Positions 22,854 to 33,279 of a stretch of 64,000 bases of DNA are shown one piece after another. Position 1 is the stretch's first letter, and the number at the start of each line of letters is the position of its first letter. Origin of the DNA: Petunia secreta (Eukaryota; Streptophyta; Magnoliopsida; Solanales; Solanaceae); NCBI GenBank assembly GCA_029990175.1, contig JARKIP010000017.1:29561001-29625000 (forward strand), given 5' to 3'. The translations under genes were made by a program, and so were the position numbers. The notes beneath the pieces are model-generated. The model was not told where the DNA came from and made no database searches. It saw only the letters and a program-made list of their open reading frames with translations.

Positions 22854-23654
22854 TGAGGATCAGTTTCTCAGATGTGTTCCTTTACTTTGTTAAGTGCAGA
22901 ATAAATAAAGAACAAGTAAATGAACACTGGAGTTTAGCGTGGAAAAACTCCGATAACTTGAGATAAAAAAACCACAACTTACTCTCTCAAATAGGATATT
23001 AAATTCACTATTTGAAAGACTCACTTGGTTACAAGACTTCCTTCTTACTAACCTATGACTAACTCTAATCCTATAGTGATCCCTTTCACAATAGGTGAAG
23101 TTTCTTCAAGTAAAAGGACTTGAATGTTATGTACTCTTACAAAACTTCTAAGAAAGTAATAGTACAACTCAATAGCTCTTACTACAGATGAACTAAGATT
23201 AAGAACAACAAGACTCAATCTAAAAAATTGGTTCTTCACTTAGTTTATCTGTAGCTTAATGACTGCTCAAACACAACTTAGACTTGCTCCAATACTATTA
23301 CTCTAAACTCTCTGTATTTGTGCGTGTATTCAACTGACCAAATATTTCTCAATTTAAAGAGTTGGAAATTCGAGAAGTCTTGTACAATTAGAACTCCATA
23401 GGTCTTCTAGAGGTTGAGTCCTAATTGAACTTCTTCTTAGATAAATGATAACTTGTTTGCTTTATCCCAATCTCTATGCAATCTTTTCAATCTCATGCAT
23501 CCCTGTATATTTATCAAGATAACATTAAAATTAGGATAACATTAACTTTTACTGCTCAATTTCTTTTGCATTAATATTTATTCAGCTGTAGAGATTCAAA
23601 GGAACATGTTCTTTGCTCTGTTCCTTAGTCATCCGTCAAAACTCCAAGCTAGCA
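22854..23654 (-). repeat. Probable 3' LTR of element H
   Basis: On the minus strand the stretch TTTGTCATCATC followed by AAAAAGGGGAAAAA (23680-23655) is a typical polypurine tract, followed by TGCTAGCTTGGAG as the LTR start. The other boundary is placed near 22854 because CA would end there (GATCCTCA in minus sense); this end is uncertain. No partner LTR was found in the window. Confidence 0.5.
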
Positions 23655-24144
23655 TTTTTCCCCTTTTTGATGATGACAAACTCATAGATTGTACCTCATA
23701 TTCTTAATGACCTGGAACACCAATTTCATCTCAAAATCACATTAGTTGAAGATATGTTTATCATTAAGGACCAGGTTATTAAGAAGTTATAAATATCATA
23801 AGCAAAATTATACATGCTCTTCCCTCTTTTGACATCATTGAAAAGGTTGCATAATTAAGAATTATGTTAAGCAATGCAGAAAAACAACTCATAGCCTTTT
23901 AGGCAACTCAAAATGCAAACATAATACTACAAAAGCAAACTTTATTAAAATGATATTAGCCATCAAAGATATAACATCATTAGCAAAAGATATTAACCAT
24001 GAGAACAAAACATCTAGCAAATACTCCAAAACTATTCAATGACTAGAAAAAAAGGCCTAAGGCACTAGAACTAAGCTAAATCCCACTGGACAAAAAGATT
24101 GGTTTGGGTTGGCTAATCAGGGATTGGAACGAACAGGTTCCTTA

Positions 24145-25341
24145 GTTTTTCCCTGCGACATCTCAAACATCTGTTTGAGCATCCCTTCATTTGTTTCTTT
24201 TGCCTTAGCAGCCTCAGCTTTCTAGAAATCCCTTTCCTTATCCAGCCTGTTGATCTCAGCAGCCTGTGTCCCTATTTGACGTCTCAACAGCAGGGATGTC
24301 TCCAGAAATCCCTTTCCTTCCACTTTATTGTTTAGAGGACCTCTAGAAGCCCCAATAGCAGCAGGTTCAGCCTGCACAACCACATACAAATAATCAAGGT
24401 AGCAAGCCCAAACTTCTTTTTTTTGGTAACCTTTTCGACCTTTGACAAAGAAACCCTAAGTTTTTCAAATACATCAGTCAGAATAAATCCATAAGGAAGA
24501 GCATGTTTTGTTTTTCCCTTTGATAATACTCTCAATCAGATTGATGATAAACCTAGGCCAATTAATATACCTTCAAGTAGTTCCATAAGGACCAGGTCCA
24601 GAAAAATAGCTATACCTCTCTTTTCATGCCTAGGAAACATAATCTTGTTTACAAATTCAAACAACAACTGATGATGAGGGTGCATCTCACTTTTTCAACT
24701 GCTCTAGGGTATTCCTCATCAAGATTTTCTGAAAATTTACAAGTTATCTCTAGGGCAGTGGGAAGGTTGATCAAGTCAGGCCATTCCCTTTTTATATAGC
24801 AATCAGAACTAATAGAGGGAGTATGTAAGAGCTCACCTAGTTCCTTTGCATCAAATATAATCTCCTTGTCATTGATGGAACTTGTGATTCTGCCTTCGTC
24901 AATGGTCCAGTTGAAAAAAAATTCAACCATATCATCTTTGGCCAATTTCCCTCAAATATTAAGGACCATGTCCTTCCACCCCTGCCTATCCAGTTTTTGT
25001 AACAACCAAATCATGCCTTCTTCCTCCACATCTGCAAACACTCTTCCCTTCAACAATTTTCTCTTTTCAAAGTCATCATGTGCAGTTTTGTCAGTCTCAT
25101 TTTCACTATTCTCATCCTCAACTTCCTCATCTTGTTCAGATTCTGTGTCCTCATCCACCAAATGCCTAACAGAAGATCTGGTTCTTTTAGAAATAGGACC
25201 AGCAGTAGAGGATTTCCCATCAGTCTTTACAGACATCCTTTGAGATGTTTTCCTCTTCCTCGTCAAAGGAACAGTTTCTTCCCATTCTTCCTTGTTTAGA
25301 CTGACCTCCTTCGTGTCAGGACACGTGTTCCAGAAAGACAC
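24145..25341 (-). pseudogene. Retroelement-associated 'putative plant transposon protein' relic (element H)
   Basis: On the minus strand, 25341-24952 encodes a charged N-terminus (KRTRSSVRHLVDED, then an acidic run) and the conserved block RVFADVEEEGMIWLLQKLD. After a stop or short shift, 24945-24649 continues with MAKDDMVEFFFNWTIDEGR and FDAKELGELLHTPS. Further fragments read LMELLEGILIGL (~24570), then KGKTKHALPYGFILTDVFEKL (~24510-24450) and a C-terminal coiled coil (LRRQIGTQAAEINRLDKERDF) to about 24150. This architecture matches a protein found in many copies in solanaceous genomes and annotated as plant transposon protein; no biochemical role is known to me. Its position upstream of the H polypurine tract and LTR suggests it was carried by that element. 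Confidence 0.6.
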
Positions 25342-25442
25342 ATTAATAGCATTTTTCTATGTTACATATGCTTGAAAGGGTTTTATTTTGACCTATTACC
25401 GGGCTACTGTGATCAAAGAGGTTTTGAGTCTAGAGTCTTAAT

Positions 25443-25443
25443 A

Positions 25444-25476
<33 letters not shown>

Positions 25477-25493
25477 GTATATATATATATATA
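25443..25493. repeat. (GT)n-(TA)n microsatellite
   Basis: A GT run followed by TATATA with one interruption. Confidence 0.9.
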
Positions 25494-25890
25494 GTCGTCA
25501 TTGAGGCCATTGTAGTGACAAATTTTCTTAGAGTTTTGTGTTCTGTGTCAAGGTTTTGGCCTGAGTTCATTTGTGAAAATAATTGTCATTTTCATGCCGT
25601 TCTAATGGCAAAATTTTTGGAACCCTTTCTGTCTGTCTAAGTTTGTGTCGGGATTTAATCTCTATTGCAGGAAGTTTTTTTGTTGTTATTTTACGCCGTT
25701 ATAATGGCTAAATTTTTTGAATACTTTCTGTTGTCTAGGTCTATGTCCCGGTTTTATCTCGAGTCTTTAAAATATTTCTCATTTTCACTTCGTCATAATG
25801 ACAATAATTCATCTTCATATTACGCTGGTATAATGAAGAAATTTTGAGAATTATTCACGCGTCTAAGTTTGTGTTATGACGTAACCATGT
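25494..25890. repeat. Degenerate tandem repeat, period about 100-110 bases
   Basis: Three to four diverged copies share the order: CATTTTCA or TTATTTTACGCCGTTNTAATGGC, then AAATTTTTTGRA, then CTTTCTGT, then TCTAAGTTTGTGTCGGG-like sequence. The array ends about 130 bases before element B. Confidence 0.6.
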
Positions 25891-26025
25891 TCATTTTTGA
25901 AGTCACATTTTGAGAAATAACTAAAGGTGGAATTTTTTTTTATTACCCGGACCTATAAGTTACACTCGAATTTTGTGCCAAGTCCTAATTGTTAAATTAA
26001 TACTCAAGTTCCGTGCATGGCAGTT

Positions 26026-26820
26026 TGATAAGAATAAAAAACGAAACGCGGAAATAAAGATAAAGAGCGAGACACTACTCGAACTCCCTACGAAGTAACT
26101 ATGGAGAACTCGTTCCATAATACCCTCGTATCGGTGTCAAGGAGGACCTACACTATGCAACTACCCTCGAGTCACACCTGGGACTCGCAAATAGAATGAT
26201 CGGGGGTGGTTTGGGGTTCAACTAGAATCCACTAGTAAACTCAAACCGTCTCAAAGGGTTTTCATTCAAAGAGAATCCACTCTTGAACATTGTCATTGAC
26301 AATCAATCATTCATCATAATAGCTAAAAAACTAAGTAAAAATGCTAAGCTATGGAGTATTTATAGGCCTCATTTAAGACATAAGGAAAGGCCTAAAGTAC
26401 CCCTAAGTAAGTTCTAAAGTCATAAGCCACATAGGGGCATAATAGAAATTACATAGGCTAAAAACTAGCAATTCCCGCAACTTGTTCAGCACTAGGCGCC
26501 CGGCCTACTTAGAGTAGGCGCCCAGCCTTCCAGGGAGTAGGCGCTCAGCCTAGTTGAAGTAGGCGGCCAGCCTCCTTGGAGTAGGCGGTCCGCCTGTTCT
26601 GAAGGCCTTGCAGAGGCGGTCCGCCTGAAGCACAATCCAAAGAGCTGATCAAAACTAGGCGGCTGGCCTAGTTGAGTAGGCGGTCCGCCCCTTCTTAGGC
26701 AGCCTTGAAACGCTCCGAAATTGATCCCGAATGCTCCTCGTTCCATGGCGTTCCAATGCATAAGCTCTTCCTTGGCCTTGGATGATGTTTTTAGATAGTT
26801 GCTCGATTTGGGTCTTATCA
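26026..26820 (-). repeat. 3' LTR of element B
   Basis: 795 bases. On the minus strand it starts TGATAAGACCC. A TATA-like TATAAATA lies at 26364-26357. The palindrome cluster lies at about 26491-26702, upstream of the TATA box and so in U3. Confidence 0.93.
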
Positions 26821-28799
26821 TCCTCCCCTTCTTGAGAAGATTTCGTCCTCGAAATCAAGGCTTGGTCTCTCATGGCTCTAACAACTCCTCGGGGTGGCCA
26901 AGAATCTCCTCCTTTGTCCTTCTTAATCGTCACTTTGACATAGGCTTCTTCCAAGATCCTCCCCGCCTGAGCATGGAGCTTAGAACCTACAAGCAACGAC
27001 AAGCAAAAACAAGCAAACGTCCTACTTTGGAAGTAGGTTAGTGCAAGAAGTGTGGAAAACACACTCTTGTGATATAACCAAGCATCAATAACAATCACAA
27101 ATATCAAGTCTCCAAAGAGAACCATAAGCACTTGGTTAAAGATCAACATGCACTCAACAAGATAATGAGCAAAGGGGTCATGGGAAGATGGGAGATGCAA
27201 GATCAAGCTACCAAAATCCCCTTGAACCTTAAGCTCAAGATTAACACACCAACCTATCCTCGAGGTGTGATCAACATGTAGAGTGGAGTGAGTCAAATAG
27301 CCCACCCTACAAGTAGGATCAAGCACTCCACTCCCCTTCTTTAGGGCATACCTACTCACACCAAGGGATTCCTCGTTCCCTTCCATTTCATCAACTAGGA
27401 AACCCTCCTCAAAAGTCAAGCTCTCAAGGAAGGTGTTGATGATGGATTCTTCTTCATCATAACCCAAACAAGCAATAGTAGGGTCACTCAAAGAACCATC
27501 TACCTCACCCACATTTTCAAGCAATGGGTTGCCTAAGGGGTCAAACCCTTCACACCATGGGGGTTCCATTTGACCACCCACCCTAGTCCGATACAAATCC
27601 CTACCACAAATGAGATTATCTTCACACAATGGAAATGTAAAAGCATGCACCTCAAATTCATGGTCAAATACAAGCATGGTATCAAGACTAGGTTCTTCAC
27701 CCACACTCAAGGAGTCTTCGAAAACAAATCGATCCATCTCACACTCTAGAGACTCCTCAAGGTAACAATCATCCTTACTACAACACATTGGCCCACCAAA
27801 TAGGAGCATATCAATTAGGGAATGGTCATCTACCTCATCTTTCCCTATGTCAAATGTTGGCGGTGTGGCATAGCAAAGGTCACAATCATGGTCAACTATC
27901 AAATCTACACTAGGGAGGGGTTCAATGAACAATGAGCTCACATCATGATGTGGTATAGTGCTCCTCCCAACTAGTGTTTCACATGCAAACTCAAGTTGAC
28001 AACTAGACTCTTCACTAGTGGTATACTCACTAGATGCATCAAAACCACCAACTAGTGTTGAGTCATCACAAGACAAGTAGCTAGTATTCTCATGAAAGGG
28101 TGAAGTAACACTTACATTGGTAGTACTTCCTTGATCACTCACAAGGTTTGAAGTGTCATATGCAACTCCCCCTTCATGAAGCTCACATTGAGGCTCCAAT
28201 GGCTTGTCTTCAAATGTACCTACACAAGAACTTTCACAAAAAGAGATAGAAGATAAAGAAGGGTTAGAACAATGGGTGCTCTCACTCTCAATTTTTCCTT
28301 CCTCACCCCTCATCTCTCTTAATTTTACCTCATGGTCAAGTGTAGTTTGTGGTGACAATCCACTCACATCACTCCTCAATTCCTCTCCTTTTTCCTCTCT
28401 TGGATTGTCACCGGTCACTCCCTCACTTCTCTCTATCTTTTCTCTCTCAATTGGAGTAGAGTGACTCCCATTTTCATCATGCATTGGCAAAACAATGAAA
28501 TTGTTTGCCTCGGGTTCAAGTACAATGGGTGACTTGGCTTTAGCCGCTTCCTTCAACTCCTTCATGAGTTTGTAGTCATCATTCACTTGCTTGGGAGTTA
28601 GGGGTTGGAGCACGAACTTTTTTCCCTCATGTTTCACCGTATAGGTGTTGGTATGGCCATTATGAACCACACGTCGATCAAATTGCCATGGCCTACCAAA
28701 GAGAAGGTGGCATGCTTGCATAGGCACAACATCGAACATGTGCTCATCCACATAGTTCCCAATCTTGAACTTGATCAAACATTGTTTAACCACCTTCAA
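26655..28799 (-). CDS. Element B ORF2: protease C-terminus, novel acidic module, integrase-tail stub
   Basis: 714 codons open. Residues 1-90 are the end of the aspartic protease region (FDVVPMQACHLLFGRPWQFD, then MKELKEAAKAKS), nearly matching element D. Residues about 100-612 are a module I do not recognise: rich in Asp, Glu, Ser and Cys, with motifs SSCVGTFED, PHHDVSSLFIEPL, GGPMCCSKDD and DAWLYHKSVFSTLL, and a hydrophobic stretch near 560-590. Residues 613-650 are a stub of the integrase C-terminus (GRILEEAYVKVTIKKDKG, then SRTKSSQEGEDD). The frame then crosses the polypurine tract and ends inside the 3' LTR. It lies one frame away from gag (shift near 28840), so it is expressed either by frameshifting or not at all. 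The same module occurs in element E. Confidence 0.75.
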   Translation of the reverse strand: MKVVKQCLIKFKIGNYVDEHMFDVVPMQACHLLFGRPWQFDRRVVHNGHTNTYTVKHEGKKFVLQPLTPKQVNDDYKLMKELKEAAKAKSPIVLEPEANNFIVLPMHDENGSHSTPIEREKIERSEGVTGDNPREEKGEELRSDVSGLSPQTTLDHEVKLREMRGEEGKIESESTHCSNPSLSSISFCESSCVGTFEDKPLEPQCELHEGGVAYDTSNLVSDQGSTTNVSVTSPFHENTSYLSCDDSTLVGGFDASSEYTTSEESSCQLEFACETLVGRSTIPHHDVSSLFIEPLPSVDLIVDHDCDLCYATPPTFDIGKDEVDDHSLIDMLLFGGPMCCSKDDCYLEESLECEMDRFVFEDSLSVGEEPSLDTMLVFDHEFEVHAFTFPLCEDNLICGRDLYRTRVGGQMEPPWCEGFDPLGNPLLENVGEVDGSLSDPTIACLGYDEEESIINTFLESLTFEEGFLVDEMEGNEESLGVSRYALKKGSGVLDPTCRVGYLTHSTLHVDHTSRIGWCVNLELKVQGDFGSLILHLPSSHDPFAHYLVECMLIFNQVLMVLFGDLIFVIVIDAWLYHKSVFSTLLALTYFQSRTFACFCLSLLVGSKLHAQAGRILEEAYVKVTIKKDKGGDSWPPRGVVRAMRDQALISRTKSSQEGEDDKTQIEQLSKNIIQGQGRAYALERHGTRSIRDQFRSVSRLPKKGRTAYSTRPAA

Positions 28800-28827
28800 C
28801 TCACCACAATCACTAAGCCATTGTAGC

Positions 28828-30516
28828 CTATAAGGATTTGGGTGTTAGGGTGGGTATTTTCAATTGGGCAACTAGTGTTTGGCTAATAACGTTAGCACAA
28901 CTTCCCGAATCAATGATCATAGAGCAAATGAGACCCATGACTCGGCAAGTGGAGTGAAAAAGGTTCGCTCGTTGTAAGGTCTCAACATCCTCCACACACA
29001 TGGCTCCTAGACTCCTCCGCACAACAAGGAAGGCACGGGCATCATCATCTTCTTCTTCCATGGCAACAATCTCCCCAACATCTCCTTCCTCATCACCCTC
29101 TACTCCCTCTTCTTCCTCGGGTTCACTCTCTTGCTCATACACCAAATCACCAACCACAACCATGGTTCTTTTTGTAGTGCATTCCTTAGCAATATGCCCA
29201 AAGCCCTTACACTTATAACATTGAGTAGAAGTAGAAATAGGATTACTCAAGCGGGTTTTAGAATTACCTTCCAAGTGTGGTGTAGTCTTCTCATAAGGCC
29301 CTTTCACTTCTTTGCTAGCACTTGCACTTGGAAAGTTGGCATTGGGAGGCTTCCACTCCTTTGGCTTGCTTGTAGTGGTAGGAGTGTTGTTTTTGAACTT
29401 CTCTCTTTTGAGCCAAGTCTCGGCATCAATTGCGGCTTCAAACATATGTTGAAGTGTGAGATAATGATGCAACCTCAATTGAGAAGCTATACCATAGCTC
29501 AAGCCATTCTTGAATCGGATCATGGCTTCTTCTTCACCTTCGGTATCCATATCCAATGCCATCCGGATCTTCTCAAACTCATCATAGTACTCATGCACCG
29601 ATTTGACACCTTGCTTTGGATCATAGAGCTTCTTGAGTTGCTCTTGCCGATACCTTGGAGTTATGTACTTGGTGTTCATAAGGCCTTTCAACTCATCCCA
29701 AGTCACATTCAAATGCAAATTCATCCTTCTCCTAGACCTCTTCATACACTCCCACCAAGTTGAAGCATAGGCCTCAAAGGTAGAAATAGCATAGGTACCC
29801 TTTCTCTCCTCGGTCATTTCATTGGTGTCAAACACCCTCTCCATGAGTAGTACCCATTCCATGTATGCCTCCGGATCACAAGTTCCCTTGAAGGGTGGAA
29901 GATTTAGCTTGACGCTATTGAGGTTGTTGTTGTTGTCACGTAACCCATAGTTAGGCTCCGGTTGGCCTCCATAATGGTCATCATGAGCAACATACTCCCT
30001 CCTTACATTCCTCCCTCCATATCCCATGGGTGGCCCTCGACCCCGGCCTCTACCCCTATCCACATTTCGACCCCAATTCATTGGCCTCCTAGGTTGATAA
30101 GGAACATCATACCCATAGGCTTCATCACCATACCCGGCCTCCTCCTCTTCTTGAACTTCATTAATTTGTTCAAGAGGTGGGACATTCCGTACGGGTCTTC
30201 TAAGTGGAGCATCTACTTGGGGATTGCCCAAGTTGAGGGGATTGCCCTCTTGTCGGGGATTGCCCAACCCACGCTCTCGTAGAGCTTCAACTTTGCTTTG
30301 TTCATACCTCTTGTTTAGCTCAACAAAGTGTCCGGGAGTCATAGGAGTGCTATGACTCGTGCCTTCTCCGGATTCAATTTGGACACTCGGGGTCCTCCTC
30401 TCTCCGGTCTCAACTTGATTCCTCTCGACGGTTTCAAGTCTCAATGAGATATCCTCCAATTTAGCCATAATGGTGGCCATAAAGTGCTTCATGGGATCAT
30501 CTCCATCGTTTGCCAT
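28828..30516 (-). CDS. Element B gag and N-terminal protease
   Basis: The start is placed at 30516 (MANDGDDPMKHFMA), the first ATG giving a gag-like N-terminus; the frame is open from 30537. It contains a coiled-coil-like N-terminal segment, an Arg/Gly-rich stretch (NVDRGRGRGRG), the Retrotrans_gag capsid domain (LNLPPFKGTCDPEAYMEWVL, then FEAYASTWWECMKR and YHDEFEKIR-like sequence), a CCHC zinc knuckle CYKCKGFGHIAKEC, a Glu-rich acidic linker, and the protease active site MIIDSGSCANVIS with the catalytic DSG intact. It stops at 28828 because of a single-base shift just before HPNPYRLQWL in the next frame. All visible motifs are intact. Confidence 0.88.
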   Translation of the reverse strand: MANDGDDPMKHFMATIMAKLEDISLRLETVERNQVETGERRTPSVQIESGEGTSHSTPMTPGHFVELNKRYEQSKVEALRERGLGNPRQEGNPLNLGNPQVDAPLRRPVRNVPPLEQINEVQEEEEAGYGDEAYGYDVPYQPRRPMNWGRNVDRGRGRGRGPPMGYGGRNVRREYVAHDDHYGGQPEPNYGLRDNNNNLNSVKLNLPPFKGTCDPEAYMEWVLLMERVFDTNEMTEERKGTYAISTFEAYASTWWECMKRSRRRMNLHLNVTWDELKGLMNTKYITPRYRQEQLKKLYDPKQGVKSVHEYYDEFEKIRMALDMDTEGEEEAMIRFKNGLSYGIASQLRLHHYLTLQHMFEAAIDAETWLKREKFKNNTPTTTSKPKEWKPPNANFPSASASKEVKGPYEKTTPHLEGNSKTRLSNPISTSTQCYKCKGFGHIAKECTTKRTMVVVGDLVYEQESEPEEEEGVEGDEEGDVGEIVAMEEEDDDARAFLVVRRSLGAMCVEDVETLQRANLFHSTCRVMGLICSMIIDSGSCANVISQTLVAQLKIPTLTPKSL

Positions 30517-31615
30517 TTCACCTACAAAAAGCAACAAACGTTAGCAAATACCTCACCCACTCCCTTACAATTGTTTTCACTCGGCTCGCTCGTGTTTAGT
30601 GGGGGATGGATATTTCACACAAGTTTGAGTCTAAAAGCTTCAAGTAGTTGACCAACGAACCACAACTCAATCACTCAACTTATCAAGTCCAAATGCACTC
30701 CGGGGTGAGTGGAGTTAATGGGACTCGATTGGAACGATAGGCACTTTAAATGAGGACTTGAATCAAAAGATACTACGGATCTTCTTTGAATTCTAGTCTC
30801 CTTTCTAAGGCACGATGATCCTAATAGCTCAAAGTAATTAGCACTAATCGAGTAGGATTATACTCTAATAGCACTAACCGGAAGCAATGCAATCAACAAA
30901 ACAAGAGAACCTAGAAGGAACTACCCAATGCCCAACTTGAAGGAAGTAGGCGCCCCACCTGTTTTGAGTAGGTGGTCCGCCTGGTCCCCTGTAGAGGGGA
31001 GTAGGCGGTCAGCCTACTTGAAGTAGGCGGTCAGCCTACTCTACTAGGCGGTCCGCCTCTGTAAAATCCAGAGAGTGAACAAAAAGTAGGCGGTCCGCCC
31101 CTTCTACTAGGCGCCCCGCCTAATGCAACTTCCAGCACTGTTCAAACTCGTTTTTCTTGCCTTTGGCACCCAAAATTCCAACAATCCACACGTTGTTTTA
31201 TCAATCCGAAGGTACCCAAACGTTGTTTCAAGCACAGAGATCAAACCCCAATCAATTTCATCAAAACCCAATCAAAATTCAACAATCTACCATGTTCATC
31301 ATGTTCATAGCTAGGGTTTCAAGCTTTTTCAATTTCTTCAAGGGTTTCAAATCTCAAATCATGGAATACAACTCCAAATCGTGTGTGTTGGGTACCAAAA
31401 TAACGGGTTTCCAATAAGGATCAAACCCCAATATGAATCACAACACGAATCAATCCAAAACACAAGATAGAACAAATTTTTTGGTATTTTTCAATTTTCC
31501 AATTTTTTTGTGATTTTCTCCTTTCCAATAACAAGAACAAGAAAACTAAAGATAGAATCGACCTAGGCACGAAGAATCAAGGGTCGGGGGTTTGTAGAAA
31601 CAAAACCCGAGCCTT
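30517..31615 (-). other. Element B leader (5' UTR) with GC-palindrome cluster
   Basis: Non-coding. At 30947-31127 there are about eight copies of short palindromes of the AGGCGGTCCGCCT type, matching those in the LTR. The rest is AT-rich and repeats the phrase AATCCAAAACC-like sequence without clear structure. Confidence 0.7.
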
Positions 31616-31628
31616 GCTCTGATACCAA
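31616..31628 (-). other. Primer-binding site of element B
   Basis: TTGGTATCAGAGC on the minus strand, two bases after the 5' LTR; complementary to the 3' end of plant initiator Met tRNA. Confidence 0.88.
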
Positions 31629-31630
31629 GA

Positions 31631-32425
31631 TGATAAGAATCAAAAACGAAACGCGGAAATAAAGATAAAGAGCGAGACACTACTCGAACTCCCTACGAAG
31701 TAACTATGGAGAACTCGTTCCATAATACCCTCGTATCGGTGTCAAGGAGGACCTACACTATGCAACTACCCTCGAGTCACACCTTGGACTCGCAAATAGA
31801 ATGATCGGGGGTGGTTTGGGGTTCAACTAGAATCCACTAGTAAACTCAAACCGTCTCAAAGGGTTTTCATTCAAAGAGAATCCACTCTTGAACATTGTCA
31901 TTGACAATCAATCATTCATCATAATAGCTAAAAAACTAAGTAAAAATGCTAAGCTATGGAGTATTTATAGGCCTCATTTAAGACATAAGGAAAGGCCTAA
32001 AGTACCCCTAAGTAAGTTCTAAAGTCATAAGCCACATAGGGGCATAATAGAAATTACATAGGCTGAAAACTAGCAATTCCCGCAACTTGTTCAGCACTAG
32101 GCGCCCGGCCTACTTAGAGTAGGCGCCCAGCCTTCCAGGGAGTAGGCGCTCAGCCTAGTTGAAGTAGGCGGCCAGCCTCCTTGGAGTAGGCGGTCCGCCT
32201 GTTCTGAAGGCCTTGCAGAGGCGGTCCGCCTGAAGCACAATCCAAAGAGCTGATCAAAACTAGGCGGCCGGCCTAGTTGAGTAGGCGGTCCGCCCCTTCT
32301 TAGGCAGCCTTGAAACGCTCCAAAATTGATCCCGAATGCTCCTCGTTCCATGGCGTTCCAATGCATAAGCTCTTCCTTGGCCTTGGATGATGTTTTTAGA
32401 TAGTTGCTCGATTTGGGTCTTATCA
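31631..32425 (-). repeat. 5' LTR of element B
   Basis: 795 bases with the same content as the 3' LTR; TATA-like element at 31969-31962 and U3 palindrome cluster at 32096-32307. Confidence 0.93.
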
Positions 32426-32430
32426 CAGTT

Positions 32431-33279
32431 TTTTTGTTTGTTTGAAGATCAAGTTAGGGTAAGGATGGTCAGTTTCGATAAAGTTAATCGTGTTTTGCAC
32501 TAATCCTCATGCAATTACCTGATTCCTTTCAAATGTCGAGTCCCATTATTTTCACAGTTGAGTTATACCCCTGTCAAGCCCTAAAATTATGGGTTTATTA
32601 TTTGAAGACTTGTGACTGGTGTTCAAAAAGTTACAAAATTATTTAGAGAATTCAGAGTCGCCACTTGACAAGTTTAAGGTATGCCAAGTCACAAAAAGGT
32701 ACCTTGAAACACCTCTGACTCGTCTAATGGTCTGTGTCAGAAATTCGGGTAAGGTTCTCAGTTAACTCCCGGGAAGGTATTAGGCACCCTTGAGTCCTGT
32801 GCCAAGCACAGTTGCTTTATTGTCGAATTTTTAATTTATTAAATATGGTTATGTTGTGTCGTTAATTGAAAGTTAACTCCTTGATTAAAATGGACTTGGG
32901 AGCAATTGCATTATTCCCCTTAATGATCTTAACTTGATAATGACCTCATTTAGTTCAAGAATTACAAAAAATAATTGTTAAGCCTCAATTAATTAATTAT
33001 CCTTCCAAATAAAATACTAGTTGTTAACTAATGGGACTACTTTACTAAAAAGTGAGCTCTTTCTTAAAGAGGGACTATTTTTTCAGATTGAGACTGATTA
33101 GTGGGCTATCTTTGCAAATCACAAACTACTGTCGACTTCCACCTAATATTGGGCTGATCTTTAGCATTAATGAGCTTTATTAAAGGCTGCTTTGTAATGT
33201 TGTTGCATTTTAATAACAAAAGTAGTTGTTTCTCAAGATTTTGGTTGTTTTACGTAATTCTTTTTCTGGTACAAACTAA
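32431..33279. repeat. LTR fragment of another gypsy-like element
   Basis: From TGTCAAGCCCTAAAATTATG (32571) the sequence carries GAGTCGCCACTTG and TTAGGCACCCTTGAGTCC, phrases typical of solanaceous gypsy LTRs and also seen in the LTR of element G (GGAGTCGCCACCC). No partner or TSD. Left of 32571 nothing is recognised. Confidence 0.4.

Larger units (their letters stand above)
26026..32425 (-). mobile_element. Element B: young non-autonomous Ty3/gypsy chromovirus with a novel module in place of pol
   Basis: Two 795-base LTRs (26026-26820 and 31631-32425) with an exact TSD CAGTT (26021-26025 and 32426-32430). I find only five differences between the LTRs, so insertion is recent. On the minus strand the order is 5' LTR, primer-binding site (31628-31616), leader with palindromes, gag-protease, the novel module, an integrase C-terminal stub, polypurine tract, 3' LTR. 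There is no RT, RNase H or integrase core. Gag and protease are close to those of element D, a CRM-like chromovirus, so B is probably mobilised by D-type relatives. Confidence 0.93.

Noticed and set aside
28204..30282. Several plus-strand ORFs of 70-210 codons
   Set aside because: Opposite-strand shadows of element B gag and ORF2; none resembles a known protein.
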